NCBI GenBank assembly: GCA_964568145.1
Contig: CAZMOZ010000010.1
Span: 62,001-126,000 of the forward strand
Source of the DNA: DSVZ01 sp964568145
Lineage (GTDB): Bacteria > Verrucomicrobiota > Verrucomicrobiia > Limisphaerales > J093
Direction of reading: 5' to 3'
DNA length: 64,000 nt
A program made the position numbers and the translations under genes. This document shows, one piece after another, positions 36,234-45,991 of the stretch. Each line of letters starts with the position of its first letter. Position 1 is the stretch's first letter. A model generated the notes under the pieces. It worked only from the letters and a program-made list of their open reading frames with translations. It was not told the DNA's origin and did no database searches.

Positions 36234-37685
36234 TCACTCAGCCACCCGGCCGGGCGGCCGGACGCCGCTACCTTCGCGTTTTGTGGCGGAGTCCCCGAGG
36301 TCGGCCCGGGCGATTTCCGCCAGCGTCTCCAGCCGGCGCACCACGTCGGGATGCCCGGCGGCGAGGTCGCGGGTTTCGCCGAGGTCGCTTTCCAGGTTGA
36401 ACAGCGCGCGACCGATCTCGAATTGCGCGTACCGCCCCGGCCGGCCGTCGCGGCCCGGCGGGCTGGGCTTGGGCCAGGTGTGGGGGAAATGCAGCTTCCA
36501 CGGCCCGCTGCGCACGGCCTGGAGTTCGCGGCCCCAGTAGTAATAAAACGCCTCGTGTGGAGTCCGGGCGCCGGGCGCGCCGCTGAGCAACGGCCAGATA
36601 TCCCGCCCGTCAATCCGGCGGTCCGCGGGCGGCTCCGCGCCGGCCAGCTTCGCCAGCGTGGGCAGCAGGTCCATCGCGGTCGCCAGCTCGGCGCAGACGC
36701 GGCCCCTGGGAATCCGCCCCGGCCAGCGCGCGATGAACGGCACGCGCACGCCGCCCTCGAACACCGTCGCCTTGCCTTCGCGCAGCGGTCCCGCCGACCC
36801 GGCGTGGTTGCCGTACAGCAGCCACGGGCCGTTGTCGGAGCTGAAGATCACCAGTGTCCGCCCGTCGAGGCGATGCCGCTGGAGCGCCTGGAGAATCCGG
36901 CCCACCGACCAGTCAATCTCCCGGATCACGTCCGCGTACAGGCCGGCCCTGGATTTGCCTTTGAACTTCGCGCTCACAAACAGCGGCACGTGCGGCATCG
37001 CGTGCGGCACGTACAGGAAGAACGGACGGTCCCGGTGGCGGGCGATGAAATCTACCGCCCGCTCGGTGTACCACGTGGTCAGTCGCGCCTGGTGCGCCCC
37101 AGTGACGGGCCGGATGACCACCCGCTCGCCCTCGATCAGCGGCAGGTCCGGGTAGCCGCGCTTGCGCCGGGCGGCGTCCGGCGGCAGGTCCGCGTAATCG
37201 GGATGAAACGGCCACATGTCGTTCGAGTACGGCAGACCGAAATACTCGTCGAAGCCGTGCCGGGTGGGCAGAAAATGCGGCGCGTCGCCCAGGTGCCACT
37301 TGCCGAAGATGGCCGTGGCGTAGCCGCGGGTCTTGAGCACCTCGGCCATCGTCCGTTCGTCGGGGTTGACGCCGGTCTTCGCGTTCGGTCCCAGCGCGCT
37401 CAACACGCCGATGCGGTTGGGGTAATAGCCGGTAAGCAGCGCCGCACGCGACGCCGAGCAGACGGCCTGCGCGGCGTAAAAGCTGGTGAAGCGTACGCCC
37501 TCGGCGGCCAGGCGGTCCAGGTTTGGCGTGCGGTAACCGCGCGCGCCGTAACAGCCCAGGTCGCCGTAACCGAGGTCGTCGGCGAAGATGATGACGACGT
37601 TGGGCGGCGCGGCAGGCGCCGGGGCGGCCAGCGCAGCGAGGAAACCCGGCAGGCAGACGGCCAGAAAACGCATCCACACGGACAT
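36234..37685 (-). CDS. Secreted arylsulfatase
   Basis: 483 residues from ATG at 37685, with a signal peptide (MRFLAVCLPGFLAALAAPAPA). A type I sulfatase: metal Asp pair in NVVIIFADDLGYGDLGCYG, formylglycine motif C76-S-A-S-R80 (VCSASRAALLTGYY), GKWHLGD, HAMPHVPLF and IFSSDNGPWLLYGNH. It hydrolyses sulfate esters, probably of algal or host polysaccharides. The formylglycine-generating enzyme or anaerobic SME is not in the window. The last ~15 residues are encoded by a copy of the dispersed palindrome described at 36251-36272, so the C-terminus may be repeat-derived. Confidence 0.94.
   Translation of the reverse strand: MSVWMRFLAVCLPGFLAALAAPAPAAPPNVVIIFADDLGYGDLGCYGARGYRTPNLDRLAAEGVRFTSFYAAQAVCSASRAALLTGYYPNRIGVLSALGPNAKTGVNPDERTMAEVLKTRGYATAIFGKWHLGDAPHFLPTRHGFDEYFGLPYSNDMWPFHPDYADLPPDAARRKRGYPDLPLIEGERVVIRPVTGAHQARLTTWYTERAVDFIARHRDRPFFLYVPHAMPHVPLFVSAKFKGKSRAGLYADVIREIDWSVGRILQALQRHRLDGRTLVIFSSDNGPWLLYGNHAGSAGPLREGKATVFEGGVRVPFIARWPGRIPRGRVCAELATAMDLLPTLAKLAGAEPPADRRIDGRDIWPLLSGAPGARTPHEAFYYYWGRELQAVRSGPWKLHFPHTWPKPSPPGRDGRPGRYAQFEIGRALFNLESDLGETRDLAAGHPDVVRRLETLAEIARADLGDSATKREGSGVRPPGRVAE
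36251..36272. repeat. Palindromic repeat C, copy 2, inside the sulfatase C-terminus
   Basis: CGGGCGGCCGGACGCCGCTA then CC, 20 of 22 matches with 37863-37884. It lies in the last codons of the sulfatase gene and encodes part of its final residues. Confidence 0.75.
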
Positions 37686-37862
37686 GGCCCAACCTTTCCC
37701 GGCCCGGCCGGGGCTGGCAAGACGCGGGTGCGCGGGCAGCGGGCTCACGAATGAATTGAATGGGCATCTGAGTTTCGTGCAGGCCGTGCTGCCTTTCGGG
37801 GTGGCGGCCGGCTTCCAGCCCGGCGGTGGTGCGCTGCGGGCGGCGTTTTCCGTCGAATATTC

Positions 37863-37884
37863 CGGGCGGCAGGATGCCGCTACC
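37863..37884. repeat. Palindromic repeat C, copy 3
   Basis: CGGGCGGCAGGATGCCGCTA then CC, in the divergent spacer between sulfatase and serine-hydrolase genes. Thus the sulfatase gene is bracketed by two copies in the same orientation. Confidence 0.75.
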
Positions 37885-37925
37885 AGATTGCCGGCGGCGG
37901 CGGCGCGGCTACCCTTCACCCGCAC

Positions 37926-39131
37926 ATGACGCCCGGAAACAGCACTTTCAACAAACACCCCACGCTCACCGCGATTGCGGGCCGGGCCATCCGGCGGTGG
38001 CTGCGGCGCGGCTCGTCCTTCCTGGTGACGGCGTTGCTGGCAACGACCGGCTTCGGCTGTGGAATGAAGAATCGTCCCCCCGCGCCCACGGCCGGCGACC
38101 CGGCGCTGATCGCATTGCTGGAGCCAATCCACCGCGAGCACGACCTGCCGGCGCTGGCGGCGGCAGTGATGAGCAGCGACGGCTTGCAGGCGCAGGCGGT
38201 TGTGGGCGTGCGCAAACGCGGCGCCGGCACGCCCGCCACACTCGACGATCTCTGGCATCTGGGTTCCAACACCAAGGCCATGACCGCCACGCTGGCCGGA
38301 CGGCTGGTTGAGCGGGGCAAGTTGTCGTGGGACGCCACGCCGGCGGAGGTTTTCCCCGAACTGGCCGGGGATTTTCACCCGGATTTCAGGCCGGTCACGC
38401 TGCGCCAACTGCTGGCGCACCGGGCCGGGGTCGCGGTCAATCTGGACTGGGAGAAACTCGCGCGGACGAGCGACGTGCGCGAGCAGCGGCTGGCTGCGGT
38501 GAAGCAGGGCCTGGCCGCCCGGCCCGCGCATCCGCCAGGCAGTCGCTACCTGTACTCGAACCTCGGCTACGTGATCGCCGGCGCCATGATCGAGCGCGTG
38601 ACCGGCCGGTCGTGGGAGGACGCGCTGCGCGCCGAGATTTTCATGCCGCTCGGGATGACCAGCGCCGGGTTTGGCGGCGTGGGCACGCCGGGATCGCTGG
38701 ACCAGCCCTGGGGCCATCTCAAAGGCGGCCGGCCGGTGGAGACGAACGGTCCGGCGGCGGACAACCCGCCGGTGCTCGGCCCGGCGGGCACGGTGCACGG
38801 CGCGCTGGCGGACTGGGCGAAGTTCATCGGCGACCATCTGCGCGGCCTGCGCGGACAGGCCGGGTTGCTCCAAGCGGCCACCTATCGGGAGCTGGCCACG
38901 GCGACGGCCGGCGGCGACTACGGCCTGGGCTGGGTGGTGACGCGGCGGGATTGGGCCGGCGGGCTGGCGCTGAACCATTGCGGCTGCAACACGCTGTTCT
39001 TTGCCAATGTCTGGCTGGTGCCGGAGCGGGACTTCGCCGTGCTGGTGGTCGCCAATCAAGGCGAAGATGCCTTCGGGGCAACGGATGCGGCGGTGGCCGC
39101 CGTGGTGCGGGCGCGCGAGGCGAAGCGGTGA
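37926..39131 (+). CDS. Serine hydrolase, beta-lactamase class C / esterase family
   Basis: 401 residues. A basic N-terminus and hydrophobic helix (SSFLVTALLATTGFGC) suggest export, though the Cys context is not a good lipobox. The active-site motifs of penicillin-binding-protein-like hydrolases are present: Ser114-x-x-Lys117 (LGSNTKAM) and Tyr210-x-Asn212 (YSNLGY), with HCG in place of KTG near the end. Substrates of this family range from beta-lactams to D-peptides and esters and cannot be predicted. It diverges from the sulfatase gene across a 240-nt repeat-bearing spacer. Confidence 0.92.
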   Translation: MTPGNSTFNKHPTLTAIAGRAIRRWLRRGSSFLVTALLATTGFGCGMKNRPPAPTAGDPALIALLEPIHREHDLPALAAAVMSSDGLQAQAVVGVRKRGAGTPATLDDLWHLGSNTKAMTATLAGRLVERGKLSWDATPAEVFPELAGDFHPDFRPVTLRQLLAHRAGVAVNLDWEKLARTSDVREQRLAAVKQGLAARPAHPPGSRYLYSNLGYVIAGAMIERVTGRSWEDALRAEIFMPLGMTSAGFGGVGTPGSLDQPWGHLKGGRPVETNGPAADNPPVLGPAGTVHGALADWAKFIGDHLRGLRGQAGLLQAATYRELATATAGGDYGLGWVVTRRDWAGGLALNHCGCNTLFFANVWLVPERDFAVLVVANQGEDAFGATDAAVAAVVRAREAKR

Positions 39132-39212
39132 AGTTACGAAGGGATGAGGGACGAGACGAAGTTCGAAGTCCGAAGCCAGGAACCAAGAACAAGCAACCAA
39201 GAACCAGAACAG

Positions 39213-39234
39213 CAGGGCTCGGCGGAGTCTCGCC
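39213..39234. repeat. Dispersed repeat A, copy 1 (22 bp)
   Basis: CAGGGCTCGGCGGAGTCTCG followed by CC. It matches the copy at 58940-58961 at 21 of 22 positions. It is preceded by an AAGAACC-rich text (39178-39212) also found, inverted, at 34176-34200. Confidence 0.8.
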
Positions 39235-39378
39235 CCCACTGGCGAATCGGGGACTCAGGAAAAGGAGCCAGCTTCCGGTTTTCATGCATTCCAAACTCAA
39301 GACCTCCCGGGCTTCCGTCTGCATTCGGTCTTCCGGCTTCTGAGTTTTTGAGTTTCGGCTGTCGGCCTGGCCGTCCGG

Positions 39379-40330
39379 TCAAAAGCCGCCACCAGGCCGC
39401 CGCGTCTGCAGCCATTCGGCGTGGCGGACCAGTTCGAGAAGCTCCCGCCGGTGCCCGTACGGGTCGGCGTCGAGGCCTTCGCCGGCCAGTTCGAGCACGC
39501 CACCCAGCGTGGCCGCGCCTTTGTGCGGCGAGTCGCGCAGGATCAGGCCGAAGGCCGCCACCCCCGCGGCGAATTTGAAGTCGCCCGAGGCCCGCGCGTA
39601 AGTCTGGCCGCGGTCCGCGAGCGGGAATTCCAGCAGCCGGCTTTCCGTGCCGGCCGGTTCCTGGTACCGGATTTTCACGGTCAGCAATTCGTCCAGGCCG
39701 ATGTCCGGCCGTGGCGGGACTGGCGTGGGCTGGTACCTGAGCGGGTCCACGCTCGGCCGGCGTGGGCGGCCGGGAACCGGCGCGATTTCGTAAAGCACGG
39801 TGACACTGTGGCCGGCGCCCGGTTCGCCACCATCTTTGCGGTCGTTGTTGAAGTCCTCGGGCCGCAGGGCGCGGTTTTCGTAGCCGAGCAGGCGGTAGCC
39901 GCGCACACGCGCCGGGTTGAACTCGACCTGCGCCTTCACGTCCCGGGCCACGGTCACCAGCGTGGCGGTCATCTGCCCGACCAGCACCCGGTGCGCCTCG
40001 CCGAGCGTGTCCACGTAGGCGTAGTTGCCGTTGCCGCGGTCGGCCAGCCGCTCGAGGGTCGAATCTTTGTAGTTGCCCGCGCCGAAGCCCAGCACGGACA
40101 GGTACACGCCCAACCGCGCGCCGGTCTGGATGAAGCGCTGCAATTCCGCCGGGTCGGTGATGCCGACGTTGAAGTCGCCATCGGTGCAAAGGATCACGCG
40201 GTTCACGCCTTCCGGCTGGAAATGCGCGCGCGCCAGCCCGTAGGCGGCCTGAATGCCCGCGCCGCCGTTGGTCGAGCCGCCGGCGCGCAGGTCGTCGAGC
40301 GCGGCGAGAATTTCCGCGCGGCAGCGGGCG
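39379..40330 (-). pseudogene. C-terminal part of a YfbK-like VWA/DUF3520 protein
   Basis: About 317 codons. It starts inside a von Willebrand factor A domain (EILAALDDLRAGGSTNGGAG, then ILCTDGDFNVGI, the second and third MIDAS parts) and continues through the DUF3520-type domain (LLGYENRALRPEDFNND and SVTVLYEI) to a normal-looking end. The first MIDAS motif (DxSxS), signal peptide and N-terminal domain, normally ~250 residues, are missing. Upstream on the same strand lies the beginning of a sigma factor in another frame; in related genomes sigma and VWA genes are often neighbours. An internal deletion is the simplest explanation. Confidence 0.85.
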
Positions 40331-40649
40331 TGGGATCGCCACTGGCCCACTGCCCGGTTTGGGTGTCATCCATCGGTTGCATGCGACGCTCCTTTCGCAG
40401 GAGGTCCAGAGCCCGCCGGCGGCACACCGTGTACAGCCACGGAGCGACACGCTCGCGCAGGCCGGGATCATCTTCACGGCACAACCGCAGGAACACCTCC
40501 TGCACAACGTCCCGGGCCTGGTCCAGTTCGCCCAGGAGGTGTTCCACGTAACTCACCAGCGCGGCCTGGTGCTGGTGGAAGGTCTCCCGGACCCAGTCGC
40601 CCTCGGTGATGGCGGGCTCGGAGCCGGTCGTCTGGTCGGTTGCCCACAT
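40331..40649 (-). pseudogene. ECF-type RNA polymerase sigma factor, region 4 missing
   Basis: About 106 codons from ATG 40649. Region 2 is clear: YVEHLLGELDQARDVVQEVF, LRLCREDDPGLRERVAPWLY and VCRRRALDLLRKERRM. After the inter-domain linker (QWASGDPTP) the sequence becomes the VWA gene in another frame, so region 4, needed to bind the -35 element, is gone. It cannot act as a normal sigma factor. The frame continues ~40 codons into the VWA sequence without meaning. Confidence 0.87.
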
Positions 40650-40771
40650 GTCGAGCCGTTCAATTTAACAACGCGCGAGCCGGGACTTTTTTTAGACGAT
40701 TTTTCCCAAGGCGGTGGCGCTGCGTCCGGCGCGGACTTGCGGAACCGCGCGGGAGGTGTAAGGAAGGCCGC

Positions 40772-41545
40772 ATGCAAGCCACCCGCCGACCGCCAACCGC
40801 CGGCTTCACGCTCATCGAGCTGCTCGTGGTCATCGCCATCATCGCCATCCTCGCCGGGATGTTGCTGCCGGCGCTCTCCAAGGCCAAGCAAAAGGCCCAG
40901 GCGACCGCCTGCGTGAACAACCTCCGCCAGATGACGCTCGCCACCAAGCTGTACGCGGACGATTTCGACGGGAAGTTCCCGTTCACCTTCCAGGTGCGCG
41001 GCAACAATGTCACCCGCCGGGCGTGGTTCAACTTCCTCCAGCCGTACCAGCAGACCACCAACCTGCTGCTCTGCCCGGTGCGCAGCCGCAAGTTCAAGGA
41101 GTTCCTGCAAAACTACCCCAGCGATGCCGTGGACAAGGCCATCTCGAACTACGGCATGAACTTCCGCCTCGGCGGCTGCGACTGGCCCGGCATCTGGGAC
41201 GTGAAAGACTGGCCGCCCGTGCGGGAAACCGCGGTGCGCGTGCCGGGCGCGACCGTGTTCCTGACCGACGCCGGCAGCAAGCCGCTGAACAGCAAGGACC
41301 CGCTCCGCTGCGTGACTCCCACCACGCCTGAAAAGCCGGGCTGCTGGATCGTCCACGACCCCGGCAACGACGCGCCCAACACCGGCGGCGTGACCAACGA
41401 CGATCCCAACTGGGGCGGACCGCATCCGCGGCACGGCGGGCGCAGCGCGATCGCGTTTGTGGACGGCCACATCGAGAGTTTCCAGCCGCGGAAATGGTTC
41501 TGGGCCGGCACGCCCTGGCTCAAGCCGGATGTGGGCGGGCAGTAG
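40772..41545 (+). CDS. Prepilin-like protein with N-methylation motif and H-X9-DG domain
   Basis: 257 residues from ATG 40772, preceded by AAGGAAGG. The N-terminus is a type II pseudopilin leader, cut before Phe in GFTLIELLVVIAIIAILAG with the +5 Glu, then one hydrophobic helix. The body is of the DUF1559-like kind with a C-terminal HPRHGGRSAIAFVDGHIESF, a pattern greatly expanded in Planctomycetota and Verrucomicrobiota. Such proteins are processed by PilD-type peptidase and probably assemble in pseudopili, though their role is not known. It diverges from the sigma remnant. Confidence 0.93.
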   Translation: MQATRRPPTAGFTLIELLVVIAIIAILAGMLLPALSKAKQKAQATACVNNLRQMTLATKLYADDFDGKFPFTFQVRGNNVTRRAWFNFLQPYQQTTNLLLCPVRSRKFKEFLQNYPSDAVDKAISNYGMNFRLGGCDWPGIWDVKDWPPVRETAVRVPGATVFLTDAGSKPLNSKDPLRCVTPTTPEKPGCWIVHDPGNDAPNTGGVTNDDPNWGGPHPRHGGRSAIAFVDGHIESFQPRKWFWAGTPWLKPDVGGQ

Positions 41546-41892
41546 CCTCCCGGCCTTTCCGCTGGCGGGAATCAGTTGGAATGGGGAACGCGCCCGCACC
41601 GCGACCGGAGCGAACGCCGCCGCCGCGTCGCCGATGCCGCCCTCGTTGCGTACGGTCCTTGAGCTACATCAGGTTATCGAGGTCAGTCAGGGCGTAGCCG
41701 CAGAACCGCAGCGAATCGGGGTGCGGCCGGACCGCGGACCGGTTCTGGTCATGGCTTTCCCAGCGCGCCAGTGCACAACTTGCGAGCCGGCTGAGGGAAG
41801 GTCCAGCGTGAGCCGGCAGCCGGTGGCAGGTTCGCTGAATACCACGCGGCCGCCGGGCCGGCGCCTCCGAGCCGCCGGCAGCGGCGCGAGTC
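41546..41892. other. Non-coding or decayed stretch
   Basis: No intact gene. On the reverse strand (about 41700-41865) a frame reads GRVVFSEPATGCRLTLDLPS then VVHWRAGKAM, a coding-like composition that belongs to no open gene. It lies downstream of the pseudogene at 41893-42463 and may be a further piece of the same lost protein or of its neighbour. Confidence 0.4.
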
Positions 41893-42463
41893 CTAGAGCG
41901 TCCGGTACTCGGCCCGCCGGAAGGCGAGGTAACCAATCCCTTGGCCGGGCTCCAGCCGTACGAGCGTTGCATAAGCCGTCGAGGGGCGGACGATGATGTC
42001 AGCGATGTGGTCATGGAAGCCGGTTGCCGGGAACTGGCGGGGCCAGGCATCTGAGGAGCGCACCTCGAAAGTGCCCCGAACCCCCGGGCCGGCGACTCCG
42101 ACCGTCAGGTCCAGCGACACGAGCGCGGTGGTTCCGGGAACCACGTTGCGAAACCAGAACTCGAGGATGCCGTAGCGATAGTCTGGGGCGGCGGGTTGGC
42201 CGCTGGGTTCGTACCACTCCAGGCGGTTGACCTCGCACCAGAGCGACCAACTGCGCCCCCACGCGTTGAGATAGGACAGAGGCGCAGACTGATACGGGTG
42301 CGCGCGGGGTCAGACGGCGCTCGGCGACGGCAAAGTCCCCGTCGGCGACCAACGCCACGCCCTCGCCGCACCGCCACGTTCCACCGTCCTCCGCTGCCTG
42401 TGCCCGGATGGTGACATCTATTACCTCCGTCTCGCCCCGGAGCCAAAAGCCAAACCCATCGTC
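41893..42463 (-). pseudogene. Decayed secreted-type protein, unrecognised
   Basis: Three blocks on the reverse strand read like one protein. Block 1 (42463 down to ~42300) is DDGFGFWLRGETEVIDVTIR to VALVADGDFAVAERRLTPR. After a shift near 42300, block 2 reads YLNAWGRSWSLWCEVNRLEW, YGILEFWFRNVVPGT and GTFEVRSSDAWPRQF, ending in AFRRAEYRTL and a stop at 41893. A TAG at 42464-42466 interrupts the frame upstream; before it is EDGDME, so a Tyr codon may have mutated. The composition (Trp, Gly, beta-rich) suggests a secreted protein. The family is not recognised. Confidence 0.5.
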
Positions 42464-42613
42464 CTACTCCATGTCCCCGTCTTCTGACCCAGTCCGGTTT
42501 TGTTCGCACACCGATTTCCGGTTTCGACCGTTACACGACAAATCGTGGTTTTGGGCTTGCGATGGCGATAGGTGGGAATTAAATGCTACCCGTTATCAAG
42601 CTCGAACAACCTT

Positions 42614-45600
42614 ATGATTCGTAAGTTGCTGCTGATCGGCATGGCATGGATGGCCTTGGGGGCCACTGTGCAGTTGCTTGAGGGTGAGGGCGTTCCTTTC
42701 CGAGTCCACCCTTTGTCCGAAGCACCGGCGGCACGAGGGCCCGAGAGTGTACAGTATGGCGTAACCCTGCCCACACCGGGCCCCGGTGCGCTCGAACAAC
42801 GCCTCGCCGGTTGGCTCCGCCGCCAGGTCGAGGGAGTCCGGCCGTCCCGGGCCGCGGGGGCGGCACGCCGCCAAGGGATGTCGTCGCCTTCCTTGCAGGC
42901 GTTGGCCGAACTGGAGGCGCGAAGCGGGGGTGTCGTGGAAGTGTCGTTGCGCCGTGAAAACGGGACCCCGGCACAGATCAAGGGCGGCGTGCTCCACGCC
43001 CGGTCGGCTTTGGCCCCGATGGGAACCGGCTCCGCGGACCTTCTCACCGCGCGAGGGTTCCTGGACGCCAATCGCGCCCTTCTCCGGCTGGTGGATCCGG
43101 ACCTCGAGTTGTTGCTGAGTCAGGTGCAAGCGGACCCCCAGGGCGGCAGGGTCTTGCGGTTCACCCAGCGTTATCGCGACCTCGAGGTTTGGCCCGCCGA
43201 GTTGGCGGTGCATCTGGACGCCGCCGGCAACGTGGTGCTCCTGAGCGGCGCCTACATCCCCACGCCCGAAGGTGTGGCGACCGCGCCGGTGGTTTCGGCC
43301 GGGGAGGCTGTGGATCGGGCCCGGGCGCATCTGGAGGTCCCGGAAGCCGGGGTGGGCGGAGAACCGCGACTGGTGATTTACGGGCCTCTGGCCGACGTGC
43401 CCCGGCTGGCCTGGAAGCTGGAGCTGACCGGCGCGATTTATCAGGTTTGGGACTCGGTGGTGGATGCGATCACGGGCGAGGTCCTGCTGGCGGTCAATCG
43501 CATCTGCCACGCCGCGGCCACCGGCAGCGGCACCGGGGCCGACGGCCGCACCGTTCCGCTGAACCTCTGGAGGGTCGGCGGCACGTATTATCTCATGGAC
43601 ACCTCCCGGCCGATGTTTGATGCCAGTTCGGCGCCGCCCAACCTGGACAAAAGCCGGGGGGTGATTGCCATCCTCGACGCAAAGAACACGCCGCCGACTT
43701 CCAATCCCCAGGGCGTGGATCAGTTGGTGCAGGTCACGTCCAGCGACGCCAACAGCGGCTGGGTGCCGGACGCGGTCAGCGCCGCCTACGGGCTCGGGCA
43801 GACCTATGCGTACTTCCTCCAGCGGCACAACCGCAACTCGCTGGACGGGCGGGGAGGCAACATCGTGGGGATCGTGCGCCTGGGAAGGAATTTCCCCAAC
43901 GCCTTCTGGGATGGCAAAGCCATGTATTTCGGCGACGGCTTCACCCGGTCCGTGGACGTGACCGGGCACGAGTTGACCCACGGCGTGATCAACAACGTGG
44001 GGGAGGGGGGCATCCTGGTGTACCACAACCAGCCCGGCGCGCTCAACGAGGCCATGGCCGACATCTTCGGCGAATTGGTTGAGGAATTTGCCCTGGGTGG
44101 ACCCGACTGGCTGAAGGGCGCGCATCTGCAATTGCCCTCGGGCGCCATCCAGAATTACGCCAACCCCAACCAGATCGACTTCGCCCCCGGACGCCCCAAT
44201 CCGGCGCGAATGAGCCAGTTCGTCCAGCTGCCGGACACCGCCGAGGGCGACAACGGCGGGGTGCACATCAACAGCAGCATCATCAACCACGCCTTCTACC
44301 TGCTGAGCGTCGGCCTCCCCAACGCCATCGGCACCGACAAGGCCGCGCGGATCTTTTACCGGACCCTCACCCAACACCTCCAGAAACAGTCCCAGTTCCT
44401 GGACATGCGCCACGGCGCGATTGCATCGGCCGAGGCCCTCTTTGGTGGGGGCGCCCCCGAGGTCCAGGCCACGGCGGCGGCGTTCGATGCGGTTGAAATC
44501 TTCGACGCCCCCCAAACCCCGGGTCCCGCCCCCATCCCGGTGGTGCAAGGTCCTGACGCGAGCCTGTCGCTGGCCATGATTTACGACGAATTCTTCGATG
44601 AACTGGATGGCCCTTATCTGATCCGACGCGACACCTCGTTGGGCGATGGCCCCAACGGCAAGATCCTGAACACCGTCAAACGCCTCGCGCCCCGGCGCGT
44701 CGCCGTGTCGGGCGACGGCGCCTTCGCGGTGTATGTCACCGAGGACTACGATCTGGGCTTCCTGGCCACCGACGGTTCCGAGGTCAACTTGCTGGGTCTG
44801 CCGGGCGCCATCCACTCGGTGGCCATGTCACCGGATGGCAGCCGCTACGCCTTTGTCCTCCGGGATGCCCAGGGCAACCCCGCCCCGCGCATCACCGTGT
44901 ATGATCTGCGCAGCGACACCACCCGCACCATTGACCTCTACGTCCCGCTCCAGGACGGCGAACGGCTCAACGTGGTGCAGTACGCCGATGCCATGGACTT
45001 CTTGCCCGACGGCCAGAGCCTGGTTTACGACGCCTACTCGGAGATCCGCACCCAGGACGGCACCCGGCTGGGCAGTTGGACCCTGTTCGCTCTGGACATC
45101 AACACGACGACCATCCGCATGTTGATTGACCTGAACGAAGGGGTGGACTTCGGCAACCCCGCCCTCGGGCACGCCCACCCGCATCTGATCACCTTCGAAG
45201 TGGTCCCCAAGCAGACCGGCCGCAGCACCATCTACACGGCCAACCTGGTCACCGGCCAGGCCCGCGAGATCTTCACCCTGAACGTGCCCGACGAACTGAC
45301 CTACCCGGGCTACGCCGGCGACGACTCGGCCCTCATCTTCACCGTGCCCGACCCCGAAACTTGGACCGGTTACTCCCTGGTGCGCCAACCCCTCGCCGCC
45401 GATGGCCTCACCCCCACCGGCAATCCCGCCTTCTGGCTCGACGACGCTGCCGTCGGCGTCGTGTACCGCCGCGGCACCTTCGTAAGTTCCAACTCGCCAC
45501 CCACGGTTCAACTGACCTCTCCCACCCCGGGCCAGACCCTCAACCCCCCGGCAAACCTCCGCCTGGCCGCCACCGCCAGCGACCCGGACGGGGCCGTGGC

Positions 45601-45991
45601 CCGGTTGGAGTTTTATCAGGGCTCCCAATTGCTGGGTACGGACACCACCCCGCCGTTCGAATTCGCCTGGAACAATGTCCCGGCCGGCCAGTACCGCCTG
45701 ATCGCCCGCGCCATTGACAACCTGGGTCTGGCCACCGATTCCACCCCGGTCCATGTCGCGGTGGCTGCGCCCGTCACCCGGCCGCGACTGGTCGGCGTCC
45801 GCCTCAACCCGGCGGGTCGTCTGGAATTCCGCTTCGAAGGCACCGCCGGCAGCCGGTTCCAGGTCCAGGCATCGGCCGACCTCAAGACGTGGACTCCGGT
45901 CGGCGAAGTGGTGATCGGACCGGAGGCGCCACCGTTCACGGATGACGCCCCTCGCAACACCGCACACCGGTTCTACCGGTTGATCCAGTGA
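42614..45991 (+). CDS. Secreted M4 (thermolysin-like) metalloprotease with propeller and Ig-like domains
   Basis: 1125 residues from ATG 42614. After a signal peptide and an FTP/PepSY propeptide region (~100-280) comes the peptidase domain: zinc site His452-Glu-x-x-His456 (HELTH), third ligand Glu479 (NEAMADIFGE) and transition-state His551 (GGVHINSSIINHAFYLLS), all as in thermolysin. Next is a TolB/WD40-like propeller (~690-950; MSPDGSRYAFVLRD) and an Ig-like domain (PPTVQLTSPTPGQTLN to DNLGLATDS), and a short C-terminal domain with FRFEGTAGSRFQVQASADL, a frequent ending of verrucomicrobial secreted proteins. Its stop overlaps the start of the next gene. It should be an extracellular endopeptidase. 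Confidence 0.95.
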   Translation: MIRKLLLIGMAWMALGATVQLLEGEGVPFRVHPLSEAPAARGPESVQYGVTLPTPGPGALEQRLAGWLRRQVEGVRPSRAAGAARRQGMSSPSLQALAELEARSGGVVEVSLRRENGTPAQIKGGVLHARSALAPMGTGSADLLTARGFLDANRALLRLVDPDLELLLSQVQADPQGGRVLRFTQRYRDLEVWPAELAVHLDAAGNVVLLSGAYIPTPEGVATAPVVSAGEAVDRARAHLEVPEAGVGGEPRLVIYGPLADVPRLAWKLELTGAIYQVWDSVVDAITGEVLLAVNRICHAAATGSGTGADGRTVPLNLWRVGGTYYLMDTSRPMFDASSAPPNLDKSRGVIAILDAKNTPPTSNPQGVDQLVQVTSSDANSGWVPDAVSAAYGLGQTYAYFLQRHNRNSLDGRGGNIVGIVRLGRNFPNAFWDGKAMYFGDGFTRSVDVTGHELTHGVINNVGEGGILVYHNQPGALNEAMADIFGELVEEFALGGPDWLKGAHLQLPSGAIQNYANPNQIDFAPGRPNPARMSQFVQLPDTAEGDNGGVHINSSIINHAFYLLSVGLPNAIGTDKAARIFYRTLTQHLQKQSQFLDMRHGAIASAEALFGGGAPEVQATAAAFDAVEIFDAPQTPGPAPIPVVQGPDASLSLAMIYDEFFDELDGPYLIRRDTSLGDGPNGKILNTVKRLAPRRVAVSGDGAFAVYVTEDYDLGFLATDGSEVNLLGLPGAIHSVAMSPDGSRYAFVLRDAQGNPAPRITVYDLRSDTTRTIDLYVPLQDGERLNVVQYADAMDFLPDGQSLVYDAYSEIRTQDGTRLGSWTLFALDINTTTIRMLIDLNEGVDFGNPALGHAHPHLITFEVVPKQTGRSTIYTANLVTGQAREIFTLNVPDELTYPGYAGDDSALIFTVPDPETWTGYSLVRQPLAADGLTPTGNPAFWLDDAAVGVVYRRGTFVSSNSPPTVQLTSPTPGQTLNPPANLRLAATASDPDGAVARLEFYQGSQLLGTDTTPPFEFAWNNVPAGQYRLIARAIDNLGLATDSTPVHVAVAAPVTRPRLVGVRLNPAGRLEFRFEGTAGSRFQVQASADLKTWTPVGEVVIGPEAPPFTDDAPRNTAHRFYRLIQ

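Noticed and set aside
37686..39239. 518-codon N-terminal extension of the sulfatase
   Set aside because: It lies antisense to the serine hydrolase, and a signal peptide starts at 37685.
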